From Kryptolebias marmoratus (taxonomy: Eukaryota; Chordata; Actinopteri; Cyprinodontiformes; Rivulidae): a stretch of 64,000 nt of DNA. This document shows positions 25,401 to 39,300 of the stretch, piece by piece. Where the stretch lies: the NCBI RefSeq assembly GCF_001649575.2, contig NC_051433.1:24131297-24195296 (forward strand), given 5' to 3'. Below the pieces are notes generated by a model that did no database searches, had not been told where the DNA came from, and saw only the letters and a program-made list of their open reading frames with translations. Position numbers and translations under genes: made by a program. Each line of letters opens with the position of its first letter. The stretch's first letter is position 1.

Positions 25401-28400
25401 CCTTGGACCAGGTGTGATGTAAAAAAAACATCTAAAAATATTTTACAAAACTAACAATTTTTTGATTAATTAATGAAACATTTTTTGAATGTAAACATAC
25501 ACTACATATTCATAAATTGTATATGTATGGGACTTTTGTGCTTATGGGTTCTGTTTCTGTAAGAAATGTATAGTTCATTCAAAAGTGTGATAAACTTGTT
25601 GCATTTTTTGAAAAGTAGAACACTGAATTCTTCATTTCTAGAAATCTTTTGTCTATTATATTTATTTTTACTCTTTAATAAAGCAAAATTATTTACCTGA
25701 TTGCTTGATTAATCAGTGGAAAGGTTGATAAAATAACTGATTACAAAAATAATTCATAACTGCAGCCCTTGTGCAGATTTCAGAGTGTGTGTGTGTGCGA
25801 GTGTGTGTGCTGATTGAGGTTTCCTCTGAAGAAGAGGGTTTTCTATAAATCACAGGCCAGTCCAATTGGGTATGGATTGAGTTGCAGTGGGAAGAGACAG
25901 CTCCCTGGGAATAGCAGTGTCTCTGCTGAAGTCATTCCAAGATGGGTAATATGATCTGATACTGCCAGAAATAAAGGAAGAGAAGACAAAAGCAGGGGGG
26001 AAAAATCAGATTGCCTCAGTCATAAAGAGGACCGACTTCCAGCAGTGTCCAGACACATCACCCGTCACACTGGACTGTAATGTATTACAGTGTCACAGAC
26101 AGATGATGTGTCACACGGAGGGCTTCACTTTTTTATCTTTTAGTCTGCTTCCATATTATTATATTATTATCCATATTATTAACCTTCACTAAGTTGATAG
26201 GAAGTTGTGGCAGGTGACAAGTTTGGACAAGAGTGTCTTCAAGCTTCAGGAAACTGTGTCAACCTGTGAAAAATCTATATCTCCTTTAGACAAATTAACT
26301 GTGGCAACTCAATAATCATTAATTTACCAATTTATATAGATTTTGACAAATGTATTTCAAAGCAACAGCTAATTCAAGTTCTCTGAGTCCCACTGAACAC
26401 AAAATCTACCAGCTATTTATACTTCTGTTGGATTCGCCAACACATCTAACTATTGGGATAACAACACATGACCTGTGAGGAACTCCACACTTCTGATTTA
26501 CAAATCCTGTTGCATTTAGGACTTTTCCTGACGTGTTTATAGACCAACAAGTTATTTGACTGCTTTCAGTGTAAGCACTTCTCTCCAAACCACCTCGAGC
26601 TTAATTAACATGCAGAGTGCAATGTGGTGACAGAATTGGTCACCGTCAATCTGCCTGAGCCACCTTCAGCTTTAGCCGCTGAGACCTGCAGGCTTTAATA
26701 AATGTTGAAGGAGAAGATGATCACAAGTCAAATTAACTTATGTACTAAGCTTGAAGGGCTTACATAAACATGTGATGGAAATATTAAACAGTGGCAAAAG
26801 CAAAAGAAATAGATAAGTGAATAATTTTCCAAGATGTTTAATTTACATTGTTTAAAGAATGTTGCGTACACACACACACACACTAATTTGATGATTTAGT
26901 GGGAAATACTATAAAGTGTCCTACATAAATGAGCAGTACAGTTAAAATACAGGAGGTAGAAGTAGCCCAAACAAAAAGCACTGCAGGAATCAAGGGCATG
27001 TGGGCTATAGAGCTGCTGGGGTGGTGGGTGGTGGTGGGGGAATGACAGACTGCTGTTCAACTCCATTAGCTGCTATGTGAGAGGGGTGCATCTAGCAGCA
27101 CACGACCTGTGAAGAATCTTAGATCTCACTCTATCTTGGAATGGGGACTGCCGCATTAATTCTAGGAAACTGTAATCTCTCAAGCAAATCAAATTACTCT
27201 CATTAAGCGCAAGAAGAAAACTGCCTCTGTAATAAGTATGTATAAAAAGTATTTATTACCAATAATCACCTCTTTAATATGAGCTAGCTTACAATGGCTT
27301 TATTTTTGCTGATTAAGTTTAAAAACGAGGAAACAAGGAAGGGCACACGCTCACGGACACTTACACATGGCATTCACACACACGCAAACACACACTCATA
27401 CACAGCTCATGGAGTTTATGAGAGTGGTTGATACAGTGATTAAAGGGGAGGGCAGAGGGATACAGTGCTTGAGGGCCTTGGAGAGGACATGCCTCACCTA
27501 GTCATAAAAACACACCTCTGTCTTTAAGCCTGCACCGGAATTGCTCTCAGTGGGTTCACACGGAGGTGAATCTCTAAAGAATTTACATGCAAAGCAGCAC
27601 ATGTCATCGCCCAGACTTGGACATGTAGCACTGCGGTGTTCCTTGGCACACGCTCACTGACCGCCACAGATTTGTGATGGTTTGTGGGGCTGATGGGGGG
27701 CAGGCACTCACACAACAAAGCAATTTCTGGGAAACACACGGCTGCTGGTGCTTGTCCCCCCCCCCATATTTTTTCATTTAAATTCTTTGTTGAATTCATA
27801 AGCCAAGCTGTTCCACCAAAAAAAAGTTATATGTCAATGTTAATCATGTCTGATTTCAAACAATAAATAATATTAACATTGTGGGCAAATTAACTAGTGG
27901 GAGGTGACGTCTTTGCTCTTCTTCCAGGATATGATATCATCCCACAAAGTAAAGCTGCCACGTATAATTGCTCTGATGGTAAATGGAACAGCTCTCCTCC
28001 CTCCCTGTTTCTAGTGTTTGATTCTTTATTCACATAACCAATTAATTACAGCTAAAAAAAGCTACCAGACAGTTAACAAAACACATCAAGATGAGCGATT
28101 AAAAATAAAAAAAAAGAAAAGAAAAGAAAAGTTGATTCGCCTCCACAAAATCAATTAGTATTGAGGGTCAGTGGGTCATTCATTTACTGTTTCAGCATAA
28201 TTACCTGTTTTTCTTCCCCTCATTTACTTCTTTATTCATCTGGGACACTGATGTCCCTGCAAACCAAAAAAACATGCTTCTTGTGATTATTCAAATTAAA
28301 CATCGACTCCTGAGAGAAAACGTCTGTCAAACTACAATGCGCCAAAGCTAATATGCTCTGAAAACAAACTCCCCCGAAGCAAAACGTGGGAATTCTATTA

Positions 28401-31400
28401 ATGTCAGCCTACATTCTGTAATTTTCTATTTGACAAGCTCAGTTTGGTAACAAACAAATAGGGTGGGGGCAACAGAACTAGGATGGAAATCACTGTTTGA
28501 TTTCAAGGGATATGAAGAAAATATGCTGAAGCGCCTCTACTTATGCCTCTATCAGATATGGGCTTGGCAAAAGGACAGGTTACAGCAGTTCTGTTGCCCT
28601 GTGGCTACAAATCACTGATGGTGTTTCTTTGACTGTCTATAAAGGAGGCCGCGTCTGCTCCAGGATGATTCACTGTGAGTAGGAGAGGAGGGAAAAAAGC
28701 TAGCGGAAGGAGCGGCCTCACTTTAGATTTTCTTTCCCTTTTTTAGGGAACTGAGTAAATACAACTGCAAACTCTTACATAAAAGAAAGGTTTTGGTGTT
28801 TTAATAGACAGGAACATTTATCATGTTGAACACATAAAAGCCGACTCAGTTAGTCTGCCTGCAGAATATCGTATTAACACTTTGTAAATATCCACCCATA
28901 AAGATAATTATTTTGATTGCACGAGTCTTGTGAGGCGTTTCTTCCCCTCCTCAACATCTGGTTAAAATATGGGGCAAGTGCTGGCTTTTTGGCTCCAGCT
29001 CAGGTGGTTAAAATCTACTGCACACATACACATATAAATAAAGTGGTGGGTAGCCTTTTTTTTTTCTTTTTACTTGTGGCAAGTCAGCGAAAAAGGCAGA
29101 AGCTGTGGCTCCCCACATTGCACCTGCCAGGAAGCGATCCTTTTCTCTTCAGCCAGAGAGGTAGCTGGAACTTGCCTGGACACGCAGCTGCAACATGGGC
29201 ATTGAGGTTGATGCTCTCACAGGGAGGGCGTTTGGGATGAGCAGTTTCTTTTGCAGCAGTTTTTTCATCAATCGTGAGCCAGTGAAGACTTCAAATCATT
29301 GACAGTCTTGTTCAATAGTTTAATGTCTCTTGAGTTTAGGAAAAAAAAGAATGATCAGAAATTAGCCAGTTCAGAAAGTTTGTTCATGTTCTTCTTGCTG
29401 CATGTTCCGGTGCTATCAGTTGTGAGTGAAGCCACATAAAATAAAGGCCTCAAGAGCAGAATGAAGCACAAGAGATTGTGATAATTGACTAAGATGCTGC
29501 TACCACTGAGTCCCCTGTCCCCTAACCTCCAAATCCCAGTGGACCCGTTTTCAATTTAACACAGGACTTGAGCAGATTTCACTCATTGTAGAGCTACGAC
29601 ACATCTTTGACACTTTTACATTAGAAGCCCGGCTTTCTGCTGATTAAAAAAAAAAAAAAAGAAAACCTCTCCCTGCCTCTCTTTCTCCTGCTGTATTGTA
29701 GAGGGGTAATGTGAGAGGGGGGGTCCATTTCCTGTCCCTTCTTTCCCTCCACAACAGCCACAAATAACTCACAGCCTCCTGCGCCTATCTTGATTTCATT
29801 CCAGTAGATAAGGACACCATTTATTGTTTTCATTGAGCTGAAGTGCTAAGACAGAGAGCACCAAATTACTCTCAGATTGAGATAAATGTACCGCAAATCG
29901 CTAATTCAATCCATCTTCGATGCTGGTGATGTTTTGAAGAGAGAGAAATCTCAAAAAGATCGCACTAAGAAACCGGAAACTGCTGGTGTGATAGCCGCTA
30001 GAGACCTCATCAAATAGAGAAAAGAGAGAAAGAGAGAGAAACTGTAACCTGAGTTAGAATTCCCTCTGGAGAGGCAGAGGGTTAGTACAGTACGCTTTCA
30101 TGTTAAAAATGAAGCATTAGCGGCACCCTTCTGAGCAATAATGAATAAAAGACTATATCTGTATCCAGATTTAGAGAGCGATGTTGACAGGATGCAGAGC
30201 TGAAAATGAATGAATGCATCAGCATCTCTGCTCCTGGTAGTGGTGGGATAGTGGCGAGGTGCTGAGGAGCAATGAGCATTTACAGATGTAGTTATCTTTT
30301 TCTGTGACAGGCAGTATCAATCAATCACCCAGTGATGGCTGGACTCAGACAAGAAAAACAAGCACATCCCCGCACTTCAGAGGAGGAGGTGTCAGGCGAG
30401 CCAAATCAGATCAACAAATACAGCTCTCCTGTGCCACAGCTATCTGAGATGATGATGATATTATGTGGACGTGAACAGAGTGACTGAGACAGCACAGGGG
30501 GGAAACTGAGAAACACAAAGAAGGAGAAAGGCAGAAGACCAAAGTGCAAAGAATTTATGTGGTGGATATAGTTTCGCATTAATGATCAAAAACTGAATCA
30601 AAAAATGAATGTGTCCAGGTGGTTACATACGGATTAAAAACACAACCCTTCTCAATGACATTTCTATCATACTTGAAAAAACTTCCTGACATATATGTGT
30701 TATTTAAAGGTTAGCAAAATTGCATTAAGCAATGATAAAAAATAAATACAGCGTTGAGTGTGCAGATAAGAGCTCAGTAATTAGGAGTAGGCACTGCAGT
30801 GGTGGAAAACATTTGAAGAATAAACCTGGAATAGTTTGCTTCTTTCTCTGTTGCCCTACAGATATTTTACATTATTCAACCCAAAATACCATCTATCTGA
30901 TGCTAACTTTTCTTTTGCATGTTAATGTTTAATAAGAGCCCTCGGCTATCTATGGGCACAATTATTAGATATCCGCAGAGAGAAATTGAAAAATTAATCA
31001 TACTCTCAATTTTGTACTTCTCTGATCCATTGGAAATGGGTTTAAGAGCTGAGGCTTCTCTGCTGTCAAAACCTCCGTATAAACACAATCAAACTACTGC
31101 CAGAGAGGTGTTGCTTGTGCAACAAAGAAAATTGCATCAATACTCTAATTAACTGATTATTTATATGTTGGCACTTGTTGTGATACACAACACACTGCTA
31201 AGCAGGTTGCAAGTGGTGAAAATTGCATAAATGTTTCTCCGCAATATGGCACTGAAATCTCAAGTGAATGTTAAAACTTTACAAAATGTAGCTAACAGGA
31301 CAAAACTGAAACAAACTGTTCAATGGCATGACCAGTATGTCTCTGTTGATATTCAATAATCCTTGGTTTGACACTTCCCATTATCACAAGCAATAGGCTC

Positions 31401-31754
31401 TCCTAACAGTTCAGCCCCTTCAGTCAGACTTCCTCCTGTAGATAAGTGTCCTTCTACATTATGAATTATTCCATGATGAGACTATGTAAAACTGAAGAAT
31501 AACATTATTAAAATGTGAATGGAGTGATTTTTCACCAAAAAAATCAACGTAGTTTCCATATTTTTGTGGTCTGAATGAGAAATTATCTAAATGTGGACAG
31601 CAGCAGATCTCAGTACAGTACTCATTCAGTATTTCTCCAACACATCCTGGCAGTGCATAAGTCACCAGTCACAAAAATCAGGGCTGCACGCACTCATCCA
31701 CTGAAAGACATAGTAGATCCTAGCAGACCAGTAAGATGACAAAAGTTATGTCAC

Positions 31755-32105
31755 ACAAGCTTTCCAGCCTTGAAAATTGCCCCCTGCCAAAGGTGAAGGT
31801 GGAGCAATGTTTTTGCCCATGTCTGTGTGTTCGTTTGTTTGCACCATTAGCAAAATATCTCATGAACTGTCTGATGACATGAACTCTGTTAATTACATAA
31901 ATTTTTTTGTGGGAAGAGCCAAGACCGAACACCAGTTCTCATTGCAAATGAGAATTGGTTCTCAATGGATCTATCTGGTAAAATTAAGGTTATTATATTA
32001 TTATTTTTATTATCACTCAGTCAGTTCTGAAGATATTGCTCTACTGTGCTTGTAGTTGAGTCATTCCCAACACATACTCTGAGCTTGACATCTCGCAACA
32101 TCACA
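31755..32105 (-). repeat. Monomer-type element, copy 2 (minus orientation)
   Basis: Contains the complement of family landmarks: CTGCCAAAGGTGAAGGTGG, then TTTTTGCCCATGTCTGTGTG, AGCAAAATATCTCATGAACTG and CCCAACACATACTCTGAGC. Roughly one worn monomer. Confidence 0.6.
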
Positions 32106-33974
32106 TAAAACCACATATACCACTGTTTTCCAGGTTTCAAGGTTTGGTGGGCAATAAGCCCAATTAACTTATTCAAGGTATACTAGGCTTTAATTACTTG
32201 TTGATGTTTTAATTACGGACTGGACTTCTTGTTTGGATTTAATTAGCAATGATAAAATTACATTGTAAGAATTGGCACCGTGGTAATATCAAAGAGCAAG
32301 TTAAACTACAGTTATACTTTTATTTTGTCAGGAGTGAAATGTGTAACTGACACCTCCAAGCAGGGGCTGTGTTGCCTAAAATTATGTTTATTTCATTTGT
32401 TTCTAAACAAACCACAGTGCTATGTCACTGCTTTAATAAACACACTTTGTACCTCTCAATGAATCCTGTTGGTCTTAATTTCATCAACCATACCATAACC
32501 ATGCCCCCAACCATCACACAGATATACACACACACGCACACATAATCATTCCCATGATGTCCACAGAAAAAATGCCCTCCTTCTTGAACAACTCTTTCTT
32601 TAACATCAGCCCTGAAGCAGCACCGCTGCCTTTTGTCCACTCACTGTCTCCTAAGGCATGTCATCCGGCTCTAATCAAGCAGAAAATGGTCATAAATATT
32701 TCTTTCTGCTAGATTTCACATTCACATTTCACGCTGGGACATGATATTTTCCCTTCTACCTCCAGGGAGTACCTAATGCAAAAAACAGTTACTTATATTC
32801 AAGGCTCATGTTCCTTCAGTCAAATGCACAACATATTCCCCGTTTACAGGGAAAGAGACTAGAAAAAAAAGAGAGGGGAGAAAAGAAGTAAAGAGGAAGA
32901 GGAGTAGGGGGGGGGGGGGTAGGAGACATAAAGGACTGTCTTATTTTCTGTACCATTTACTGGCTAGTACTTTCACAGCCATCCCATTACATCATGTCAA
33001 AGATTGTAAACAAGCAAATAACAACAGTGTATCAAAGGCCACAGTCAGAGAGCAGAACAGAATGTTCTGAAGGTCTTTATGTCACCAGCCAAAGAGGGAA
33101 AACCATCATTGTTCATTTAAATAACACTATATGTACATATGTATCTTTTTTGTTCAGAAAGAAGGGTTGCATGAACGTTTATTTAAACCACTGTCTCTGG
33201 CCTGACCAAGTATTTATGGCACATGTCATTCACAGGATGCCGAGCTGCCGTCACTGTTATTTATCACAAGACATCCCATCATGGCCCATCATTCTCTAAA
33301 TGGTGTACAGCAATTCACCAGTGAATCCTGACCTGTGCCATTTTTCTCTCAAATAGAGGCCATGTCACTGCTGAACGCACAGTGGGGTTGTTATTAATCA
33401 CTCATATATACTATGATGGCTGAAAACATGTCAAACAATCAAATTCACTCTTAACAGACCTGCACTTGGTATGGCGGTGCATGCATATTTACTTCAGTGA
33501 AGGCTCATTTGATCATCAGCATTGGTAGTTTATCATGTTGCACTCTGTGTGCCAAAAACAAAGCTGTCACTTTTTTATATGTGTATCACTGAAACAAGGA
33601 ATATACATTGTGCACAAGTACACTATCTGAACTCAACTGCATAATGAAATATTCTGGTATTCTTTTAACTTTAAAACAGCTAATTCTAAAAAGCCAGTTG
33701 TTATTTCAATGAAATAAATTCAGCATCTTAGACTTACAAAGGAGAAATGCTTTTGTAGTTAAAGGGTAACGTCCCATACTGTGAATAATGTGTGAATGTG
33801 ACATAAATGGCTCATTTGTAGCCCAATAATCCAAAGCAGCAGAACTAGACAATTAGTTTTTAACATTATTTTTTGACATTTTGTGATATTTAACTTATGG
33901 TAAATGATATATAATACTTTAAGACATAAAGAAAATAGATGCAAAGCTGTCTTGTTGTATTGATGATGGCGTAC

Positions 33975-34215
33975 CATGACCTTGCAGTGGCTGTTGCCTT
34001 ACAGCAAAAAAGTCCTGGGTCTGAATATCAGTTTAGAGCCTTTCTGTTTGGTACTGGTTTCTATGTTAGGTTAACAGGTGATTGTTATTTGACTTTAAGC
34101 GTGAGTGTGAGTTTCCACAGCTGTTTGTCTCATGTGTCTCCATGTAGGCCCTGTTCAGGTTGTACCCCACCTCTCGCTGGAGATAGTCATCAATCAGAAA
34201 AGGGATGGGTGCGTT
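33975..34215 (+). mobile_element. Degraded SINE-like interspersed repeat
   Basis: Reads CAGTGGCTGTTGCCTTACAGCAAAAAAGTCCTGGGTCTGAAT, split here as GTTGCCTTACAGCAA then TCCTGGGTCTGAAT, like the head of a very common fish repeat in which TCCTGGGTTCGAATCC resembles a tRNA B box. Later landmarks follow in order: GGTTAACAGGTGATTG, GTGAGTGTGAGT, and CTGTTCAGGTTGTACCCC with CTCGC. It is strongly diverged. Class is assigned from memory of the family. Confidence 0.55.
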
Positions 34216-34642
34216 GATGAGTCATTAACTACCTAAGCCTGTTGGTTGGTGTTTTGACCCAAGAAAACAAGCTAAAATTCATTGAAAAGTTGCTACAAAC
34301 TAAAATGATTTCGGTCATTTCACGATCATTTGAATTATTCACTCAGGGAAGTTTACAGTTTTACACTGCTAACTTTAAACTGTAAATTAGGGAGAGAAAA
34401 ACACAGCTTCATAACAGTCAGTGGTACTGATGAGTTGATTTTAAATGAGTAGGTGTATCCAAACTTTTGAACACACCTTCAAGACAAACTTTTAAAAGTA
34501 TCAAAATAAAAAAAAAAAACAGTCAGTCCAATAAGCACCACTGAAGCATACACACAAAAAATACTTAGTCAGATCCATGTGAAAATTAACCAAGATATTA
34601 AGGTGTTGTCAGATAAGGGCGCTAGTTTCTCAGAGTTCTACA

Positions 34643-34872
34643 GTATACAACAGGGGTGGCCAATCCTGGTCCTCGAGGGCCACTATCCTGCATGTTTTCC
34701 TTGTTTCTCTGCTCCAACACACCTGATTTGAATCAATGGCTGATTAACAGGCTTCTGTAGAATATGAAGAGGTGATTTAACCACTGAATCAGGTGTGTCG
34801 GAGCAGAGAAACAAGTAAAACATGCAGGATAGTGGCCCTTGAGGACCAGGATTGGCCACCCCTAGTATACAA
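34643..34872. mobile_element. hAT-type MITE, 214 bp, with 8-bp target duplication
   Basis: An almost complete palindrome at 34651-34864. The arms open CAGGGGTGGCCAATCCTGG and close with the inverse ending CCACCCCTA. Each arm is about 80 bp and near-perfect (for example CTGCATGTTTTCCTTGTTTCT against AGAAACAAGTAAAACATGCAG). A perfect 8-bp direct repeat GTATACAA flanks it at 34643-34650 and 34865-34872. The length of the duplication and the AGGGGTGG ends identify a hAT-mobilised element. No coding capacity. Confidence 0.88.
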
Positions 34873-34929
34873 CCTTTCACTCATTCACGCCTAATTAAGT
34901 ACAAGCTAGTATTAATGCCTAAGTGTTGA

Positions 34930-35315
34930 GATGGTTTGGGGGTTTTGGTTTTTGTGCTTTGAGTTAATTCCTGTTTTAGTTTTATTATATTTATAGCAAG
35001 TTTTGTCCTATGTAGTTCTTGAAGTATCTTACTTTATAGATGTGCACACCTGTTCTTGCTTCAGTTCCACATTCATCTCTCTGTTATTCATAATTTGCAC
35101 ACCTGTTTTTGCTCAGTAATCACCGTCCCCAGTAAATAAAATATATCACTTGCTTTTCCTCTGGTTTTTGTCAGATTTTGGCATTGGCTCCTGGTTTTTC
35201 CTGTTCTGGCTTTGTCAATTACTAGTCTGATTAATAAAGTTCAAGTTTTGTTTCTGAGCCTCACTCCATTCTACCTGTGTTTGGGTCCATTCATCTACCA
35301 TTACATGACAAAATG
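34930..35315 (+). mobile_element. LTR- or promoter-type repeat fragment (tentative)
   Basis: Sequence from TTTGGGGGTTTTGG through TTAATAAAGTTCAAG to GTGTTTGGGTCCATTC and TACATGACA has the order of features (CCTGTTTTAGTTTTATT, polyadenylation-like AATAAA, TTGGGTCCATT, TGACAAA end) seen in a widespread fish repeat I associate with solo retroelement LTRs. No pairing LTR, primer site or gene was found. Confidence 0.35.
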
Positions 35316-35509
35316 CATGCATTTATTCCACAAAAATGGTTATAACTCAGTTTTACAGAAATTGAGCTAAAATTTAAAATGGTGGCAGCTGTCATTTCCA
35401 ACACATACTCCAAGAGCTAATTGATTGTGCTAGATGTATTTTTAAATGTTTTTCATTAATTAATGGAGTCAGCTATGTCTGTCTGTTAGCAAAACATGAA
35501 CTACTATAC
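35300..35509 (-). repeat. Monomer-type element, copy 3, left half (interrupted)
   Basis: Minus-orientation family sequence: ATGCATTTATTCC, TTTACAGAAATTGAGCTAAAA, CAACACATACTCCAAGAGC, GTCTGTCTGTTAGCAAAAC. It runs directly into the foldback element and resumes at 36051. Confidence 0.65.
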
Positions 35510-36057
35510 CAACACATTCTCACTCCCATCTCGTCACATTTGGACGCTTGGGCAGGCTCCCTGTGCGTCGCGTATTGATGCATCGGGAAGCCCCTTCTCG
35601 TCATACATTGACGGACAGGGTGCTCTCATTGAATATTATAGTGTTCAGCTTTGCTTTGGATGGCTCCTTCATTTTTTGTTTGTTTTGTTTTTTTTAACAG
35701 AGACATACACAACGTCTTCTTGTTAATTTAACATAATGGAAAATTAAAACGAAAGAACAAGGCGGAGCCTCGCAACCCTATGAAGGATAAGCGGGTTGGA
35801 TAACATATGGAGTTAAATAAATAAAAATACTCTGGCCCACACTCCAGCATGGTAGATGGCGATAATACATCTAAACGTTAGATGTCACCCACCAGTAAAC
35901 CCAAGAAGAAGAAGAAGAAGAATGTATGGAGTTTGTGCACCCTGCCCGTCAATGTATGACGAGAAGGGGCTTCCCGATGCATCAATACGCGACGCACAGG
36001 GAGCCTGCCCAAGTGTCCAAATGTGACGAGATGGGAGTGAGAATGTGTTGACTATAC
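35503..36057. mobile_element. Foldback DNA element, 541 bp, 114-bp inverted repeats, 7-bp target duplication
   Basis: The element spans 35510-36050. Its arms (35510-35623 and 35937-36050) are inverse copies starting CAACACATTCTCACTCCC with only about two mismatches over 114 bp. A perfect direct repeat ACTATAC lies at 35503-35509 and 36051-36057. The ~310-bp centre contains a short AAGAAG run and CCCTATGAAGGATAAGCGG, and has no convincing protein. Removing the element and one ACTATAC restores a continuous host repeat. Superfamily is not certain: 7 bp is unusual for hAT (8) or Tc1 (2). Confidence 0.85.
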
Positions 36058-36350
36058 AGATTTAAGTAAAACTCTCAGTAACTAATTATTGGCTGTACAT
36101 CTAAACCTCGTTGGAGTAAACCCAGTTCAAGTTGGCCGCCATAGATAATCAACCTTAGTCAACACAAAAATAGCTACAATTCTGTCAATTTTAACAATAT
36201 TGAGCTAACAATGGTGTGGTAAAAGTTGAGAGTCATCCTCTTAGTCATCTCTCGTCATCTCATGTCTCATAACTCCTCCCCTTTTCAGAATAAGATGATT
36301 TTAGTTTAAATCTCTAGCATGAAAAGCAGCGATAATATGCATGATTTTAA
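36051..36350 (-). repeat. Monomer-type element, copy 3, right half
   Basis: Continues the interrupted copy: CAGATTTAAGTAAAACTCTC, AAGTTGGCCGCCATAGAT, CAATATTGAGCTAACAATGG, CTCTAGCATGAAAAGCAGCG, ending GATAATATGCAT. This is the complement of the family start ATGCATATCGCC...TTTCATGCCAGAG. Confidence 0.65.
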
Positions 36351-39300
36351 GGACTGCTATACCTTTAATTCAACTCTGTGACTACCCTTGTCTTTGATGT
36401 AAAGATTAAACAATGGCTTCTTCACACAGAAACAGAGTGGAATAAAGACACAACCATCCTGTCTTGAACAGGAAGTGTGAAACACGGAGTTTAATACTCT
36501 AAAAACAATCCTTTAGATTGCCAACTGCAATATTTGAGCCAACATTTTGCTTTACAGTTTTGCAGTGCAAATCCCCTAGTTTCTGTTGGACCTCCAGACC
36601 TCTGACCTCATGTGACCAGTGCTTGCAGTGTGCTGCCATGTGTAAGCACTGATCTCCATTGCCTACATTGTGCCACACAATTATGAATAAGATATAAAAG
36701 CCAGGCTCACTACAGGGTTTTCACATTAGTCTGGCTTTGCAGGTAATGTTTTTTTATGGACAGACATTTCAATACACAAGTATGTGTACACACATCAAGA
36801 ATTTTAAAGTCCAAAACGAGTCTCGGTGAACTATAAAGCATTTCTACCTTAGTAGCCAATCACGTGTGTATCCAAAGATGCATTAATCTGCAACAAGGAT
36901 TAAGCTTACTGAAACAAATATGTGTATGAAAAGGAGACAGTCCTGGTTTCAATTTCAATAGCTCATTTAACCCTTATCTGTCCAAATCCTTGGGGCCTAT
37001 TCTATGTTAATTGGATCTACATTGCACTAGCATTGGGGGTGTTAACAAGCACAGCCTATGAATATTAATTACCCTGAAGTTTTCTGCACAGGAAAGACTT
37101 CACTGATACATATTAATTCTATGAAGTTTTTAAAGTAGTGCTCTCATTAAAAATGAATAGGCACTGCTCTTGAATGTTTTCCCAAGAGGAATTGTGCATC
37201 CTTAAGTCTATCTTTAATAAATTGGGTCAGATTGGCAATGCTTAAAGAAAAGCTTCTCCTTAAAATGGCATTATTATTCAACTTAAATGTAAACATTCAA
37301 ATCTGCTGAAGAAAGCCTCCTGTTTAAACTGTATTTTGACAATGGCCATTAAAGCAAGTCATGTCTAAGTGTGTACTTTCCCCAACCCACAGCCTCCCGA
37401 GGCCCTGTTAAAACGGTTACTTATTTACAACGCTAAACACACAAGTTGCTCAGCTAAACAGCACAAAATTACTCTGTGTGCCCGTGTGCGCATGGACGAG
37501 GATCTGTGTGTGTATCTTGACGTGAAGCATTCAGAGGCTGCTGTTGGCAGTAGTTTAAATAAAACATTGAAGATGCATTAGTCCTCTGGCTAGCTGAGGC
37601 CTCCCTCTAAGCCATTTAATACTGAACCGATGCAGACGTGTTTCCCAGTCTGCCTCCAGCCAGCTGCCTCAGACACCTGCTCAAAGTTTAGAGTTGCCCA
37701 CTTCAGCACAAACATGCACACCGTTGGTCATCAAAGACCATCCGGGCGCCGCACAATGAGAGCCACTTCACTCCTCCTCCTAATGATACCAGCATACGCA
37801 TGCAGAACTCACATGCACAAGTCTTTCACATGTTTCTTTATTCACTGTGAAACATTGTTTATTTGTATTATCCAGAATAATATCTCTAAGCTTTTAACAT
37901 GCAGAACAGAAACTAATATAAAAAAGCCTCTCATGTTAGGAATTTATTTTTGTTGCAGCTTATTAAGAAGAGTTTTAGTGGAAACTGCCTTTTGCCACAA
38001 TCCACATTTTTGCACAACAATGTCCCAATGTTTTGTAGCAAATGTGTCATATGAGAGTTAAAATCTTCCTGTTAACTGTTAATGAACAAAATTTGCAAAC
38101 ATACTTAGAGATACTTGTTTTTTAGTCTCTTTAACAACTGTTTACTAAAAAGAGCTAATGAATTTGTGAGCTGACATTTTTAGATTGCTCTGTCAGTGAG
38201 GGACATGCTATTTTTCCTCATTTACATCAAGCTTCCGAGTTTTTGTTGTGAAATTCGGTTGATTCATTCAAAGAGGATGTTTTTGAGGCTTTTTGAGCTT
38301 TTGTGGGAGATCTGTGAGTGCGCTCGAGTGTGAGAGTGTGTGCTCCTATGTGTGTCCTTTCTGATTACGGCAGTGTCAAACAATTCTTGTGATCCCCCTC
38401 CTGCTGCCCACATAAGCAGGGTGTGTAAACAGGATGTCAACCCCAGCAACACTCAGCTATTTTAAACTATGAGCTTCGACACACATGCAACCTGTGCTTC
38501 ATCTCTTCCCAGTCGGAGAGCGGCGGCTGGAGGTAGACTCAACAAAATGGATGAGTTCACAGGCTGGCTGTCTTGGAAGGCTTCCATAAGACAAAGCAGA
38601 GGTGCTGGGTGGTTTATCTCCTGAAACCTCACGAACAAAACTTGGGTGAGAAAAGGACTGGAAAAATTGCACCTAGACTAAAGATCTTTTTTCACAATAA
38701 AAAAGGCATGTCACTGTGTTTAAAAAAGAACATGATTCAAGAGAGGAAAAAGTAAACCTTAGTAAAAACAGTCATATTTCAGTGACAAGGACTGTTTTTT
38801 TTTCTTCTTTAATAATTATTTCCCCTTTTTTCCAACATGGCAACACATCACGGTTCAATTTTCACCTCCATCTGTGTGATTATTAATCAGATCACACATC
38901 AATTGCTAGAACCAGCAAAGAAATGCAGCCTGTAATAAAACTGTCATGTGCTGCGGTATAAAGACAGATGTTGCCAGTTGTGTGATAACATAATTAAACT
39001 GTTCTGTGAGGGATTCCATAAAATTATTCAAATTGGACGAGCACTATCATTTTACCAATAAGCAATTTAGGGCAATATGCAGTGTCATAACACTGATGTT
39101 ATCCTCTCTCGCAGATTTTCCAATAAGCTGGAGCCTCTGCTTGGCCTCCTGTGGCAAAATGAACAGTATATATGAAGATACCTGAGCACTCCTGGAGATG
39201 GTGGAATTTGAGAAGTGAGACTGCTGGGATTCTTCCACTGTGAGTGGCTGTGCACAAACTGTATGTGAGTGAGACGACAAGTCTCAAGTAGGAAGTGTGT

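Noticed and set aside
33975..34215. tRNA gene suggested by a B-box-like GTCCTGGGTCTGAAT
   Set aside because: No cloverleaf could be drawn around it and the rest follows the order of a common fish interspersed repeat.
37630..38061. 143-residue plus-strand frame
   Set aside because: No domain, transmembrane or motif pattern that I recognise, and no promoter or neighbouring exon; length is possible by chance in 64 kb.
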